From JAGLSB01 sp023135955 (GTDB taxonomy: Bacteria; Bacteroidota; Bacteroidia; Bacteroidales; GCA-2748055): DNA of 7,269 nt. Location of the stretch: the NCBI GenBank assembly GCA_030673645.1, contig DAOVIO010000189.1:1-7269 (forward strand), given 5' to 3'. A program made the position numbers and the translations under genes. Position 1 is the stretch's first letter. Every line of letters starts with the position of its first letter. A model generated the notes under the pieces. It made no database searches. It was given only the letters and a program-made list of their open reading frames with translations, and had not been told where the DNA came from. Of the stretch, positions 7,071 through 7,269 are shown one piece after another.

Positions 7071-7106
7071 ATGAGTATAAACGAAATGGTTAAAATTATC
7101 AGTTAA
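7071..7106 (+). other. Possible 11-codon leader ORF before gene 4
   Basis: ATG at 7071, after A/G-rich AAAGAAAGAAAT, encodes MSINEMVKIIS and stops 11 bases before the gene 4 start. The first four codons are base-identical to the small ORF before gene 2 (ATG AGT ATA AAC); the remainder has diverged. Its offset from the preceding stop (43 bases between) matches the other two (44 and 45). It may be only the fading end of the duplicated flank. Confidence 0.2.
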
Positions 7107-7117
7107 AATATACAATT

Positions 7118-7269
7118 ATGCTTAAAACAATAATCAAAACCATCTGGAGTCATTTATTTAGTAATAAAACCTATGCAGCAATTAATATTGGTGGTTTGGC
7201 TATTGGTATTGGATGCAGTTTGGTTATCTATAAAATTATCTCCTACGAATCCAGTTTCGACAGTTATCA
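7118..7269 (+). CDS. FtsX/MacB-like ABC transporter permease, 3' end outside window
   Basis: ATG at 7118 opens a frame that stays open to the window edge (50 codons plus two bases) and begins MLKTIIKTIWSHLFSNKTYA. The pattern is diagnostic for the N-terminus of this permease family. It has an amphipathic basic stretch, the NKTYAAINIGGLAIGIG helix entry (about 17-32), a hydrophobic segment to about residue 41, and YESSFDSY, equivalent to ELSFDRF in gene 3 and ENSFDRY in gene 2. It lies 90 bp after gene 3 on the same strand, continuing the array. The periplasmic cores and remaining helices lie beyond the window, so completeness cannot be judged. Confidence 0.9.
   Translation, partial: MLKTIIKTIWSHLFSNKTYAAINIGGLAIGIGCSLVIYKIISYESSFDSY

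Overview
The window looks like chromosomal DNA of a member of the Bacteroidota (Cytophagales- or Marinilabiliales-type). The basis is AT-rich sequence, no convincing Shine-Dalgarno sites before most starts, proteins typical of the large Bacteroidota family of ~790-residue double-module FtsX/MacB-like permeases, and short GC-rich 'CACCCC...CCCCTGAAGGGG' intergenic repeats that I recall as common in this phylum. Genus or species cannot be read from the sequence.

Everything is on the + strand and forms one array of paralogous permease genes. Gene 1 (1-1872) enters from the left edge without its first ~165 codons. Gene 2 (1977-4349) and gene 3 (4661-7027) are complete. Gene 4 (7118-7269) runs off the right edge after 50 codons. 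Each complete protein is predicted to have eight membrane segments, as two fused copies of a MacB periplasmic core plus FtsX transmembrane module. No ATP-binding subunit, membrane-fusion protein, outer-membrane partner or regulator is visible, so the ATPase must be encoded elsewhere, and the substrate is unknown.

The gaps carry the most unusual structure. All three begin with the same block: the conserved gene end (NPVEALRYE-stop), a GC-rich hairpin a few bases past the stop, an A/G-rich stretch, and a tiny ORF beginning M(S/T)IN. Between genes 1 and 2 the block has 41 consecutive identical bases across the stop codon. The 311-bp gap between genes 2 and 3 also holds an inverted, enlarged copy of the repeat. 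This copy directly abuts a 19-codon 3' remnant of a further permease gene, which suggests the array once held at least one more member.

The last ~113 residues of genes 1-3 are far more alike (about 63-69% identity by hand alignment) than the sequence just before them. Together with the near-identical noncoding flank, this points to recombination or gene conversion of 3' ends, to shared selection for docking on one ATPase, or to both. I see no clearly new biochemical system. The main novelty is the architecture and evolution of this permease array and its repeats.
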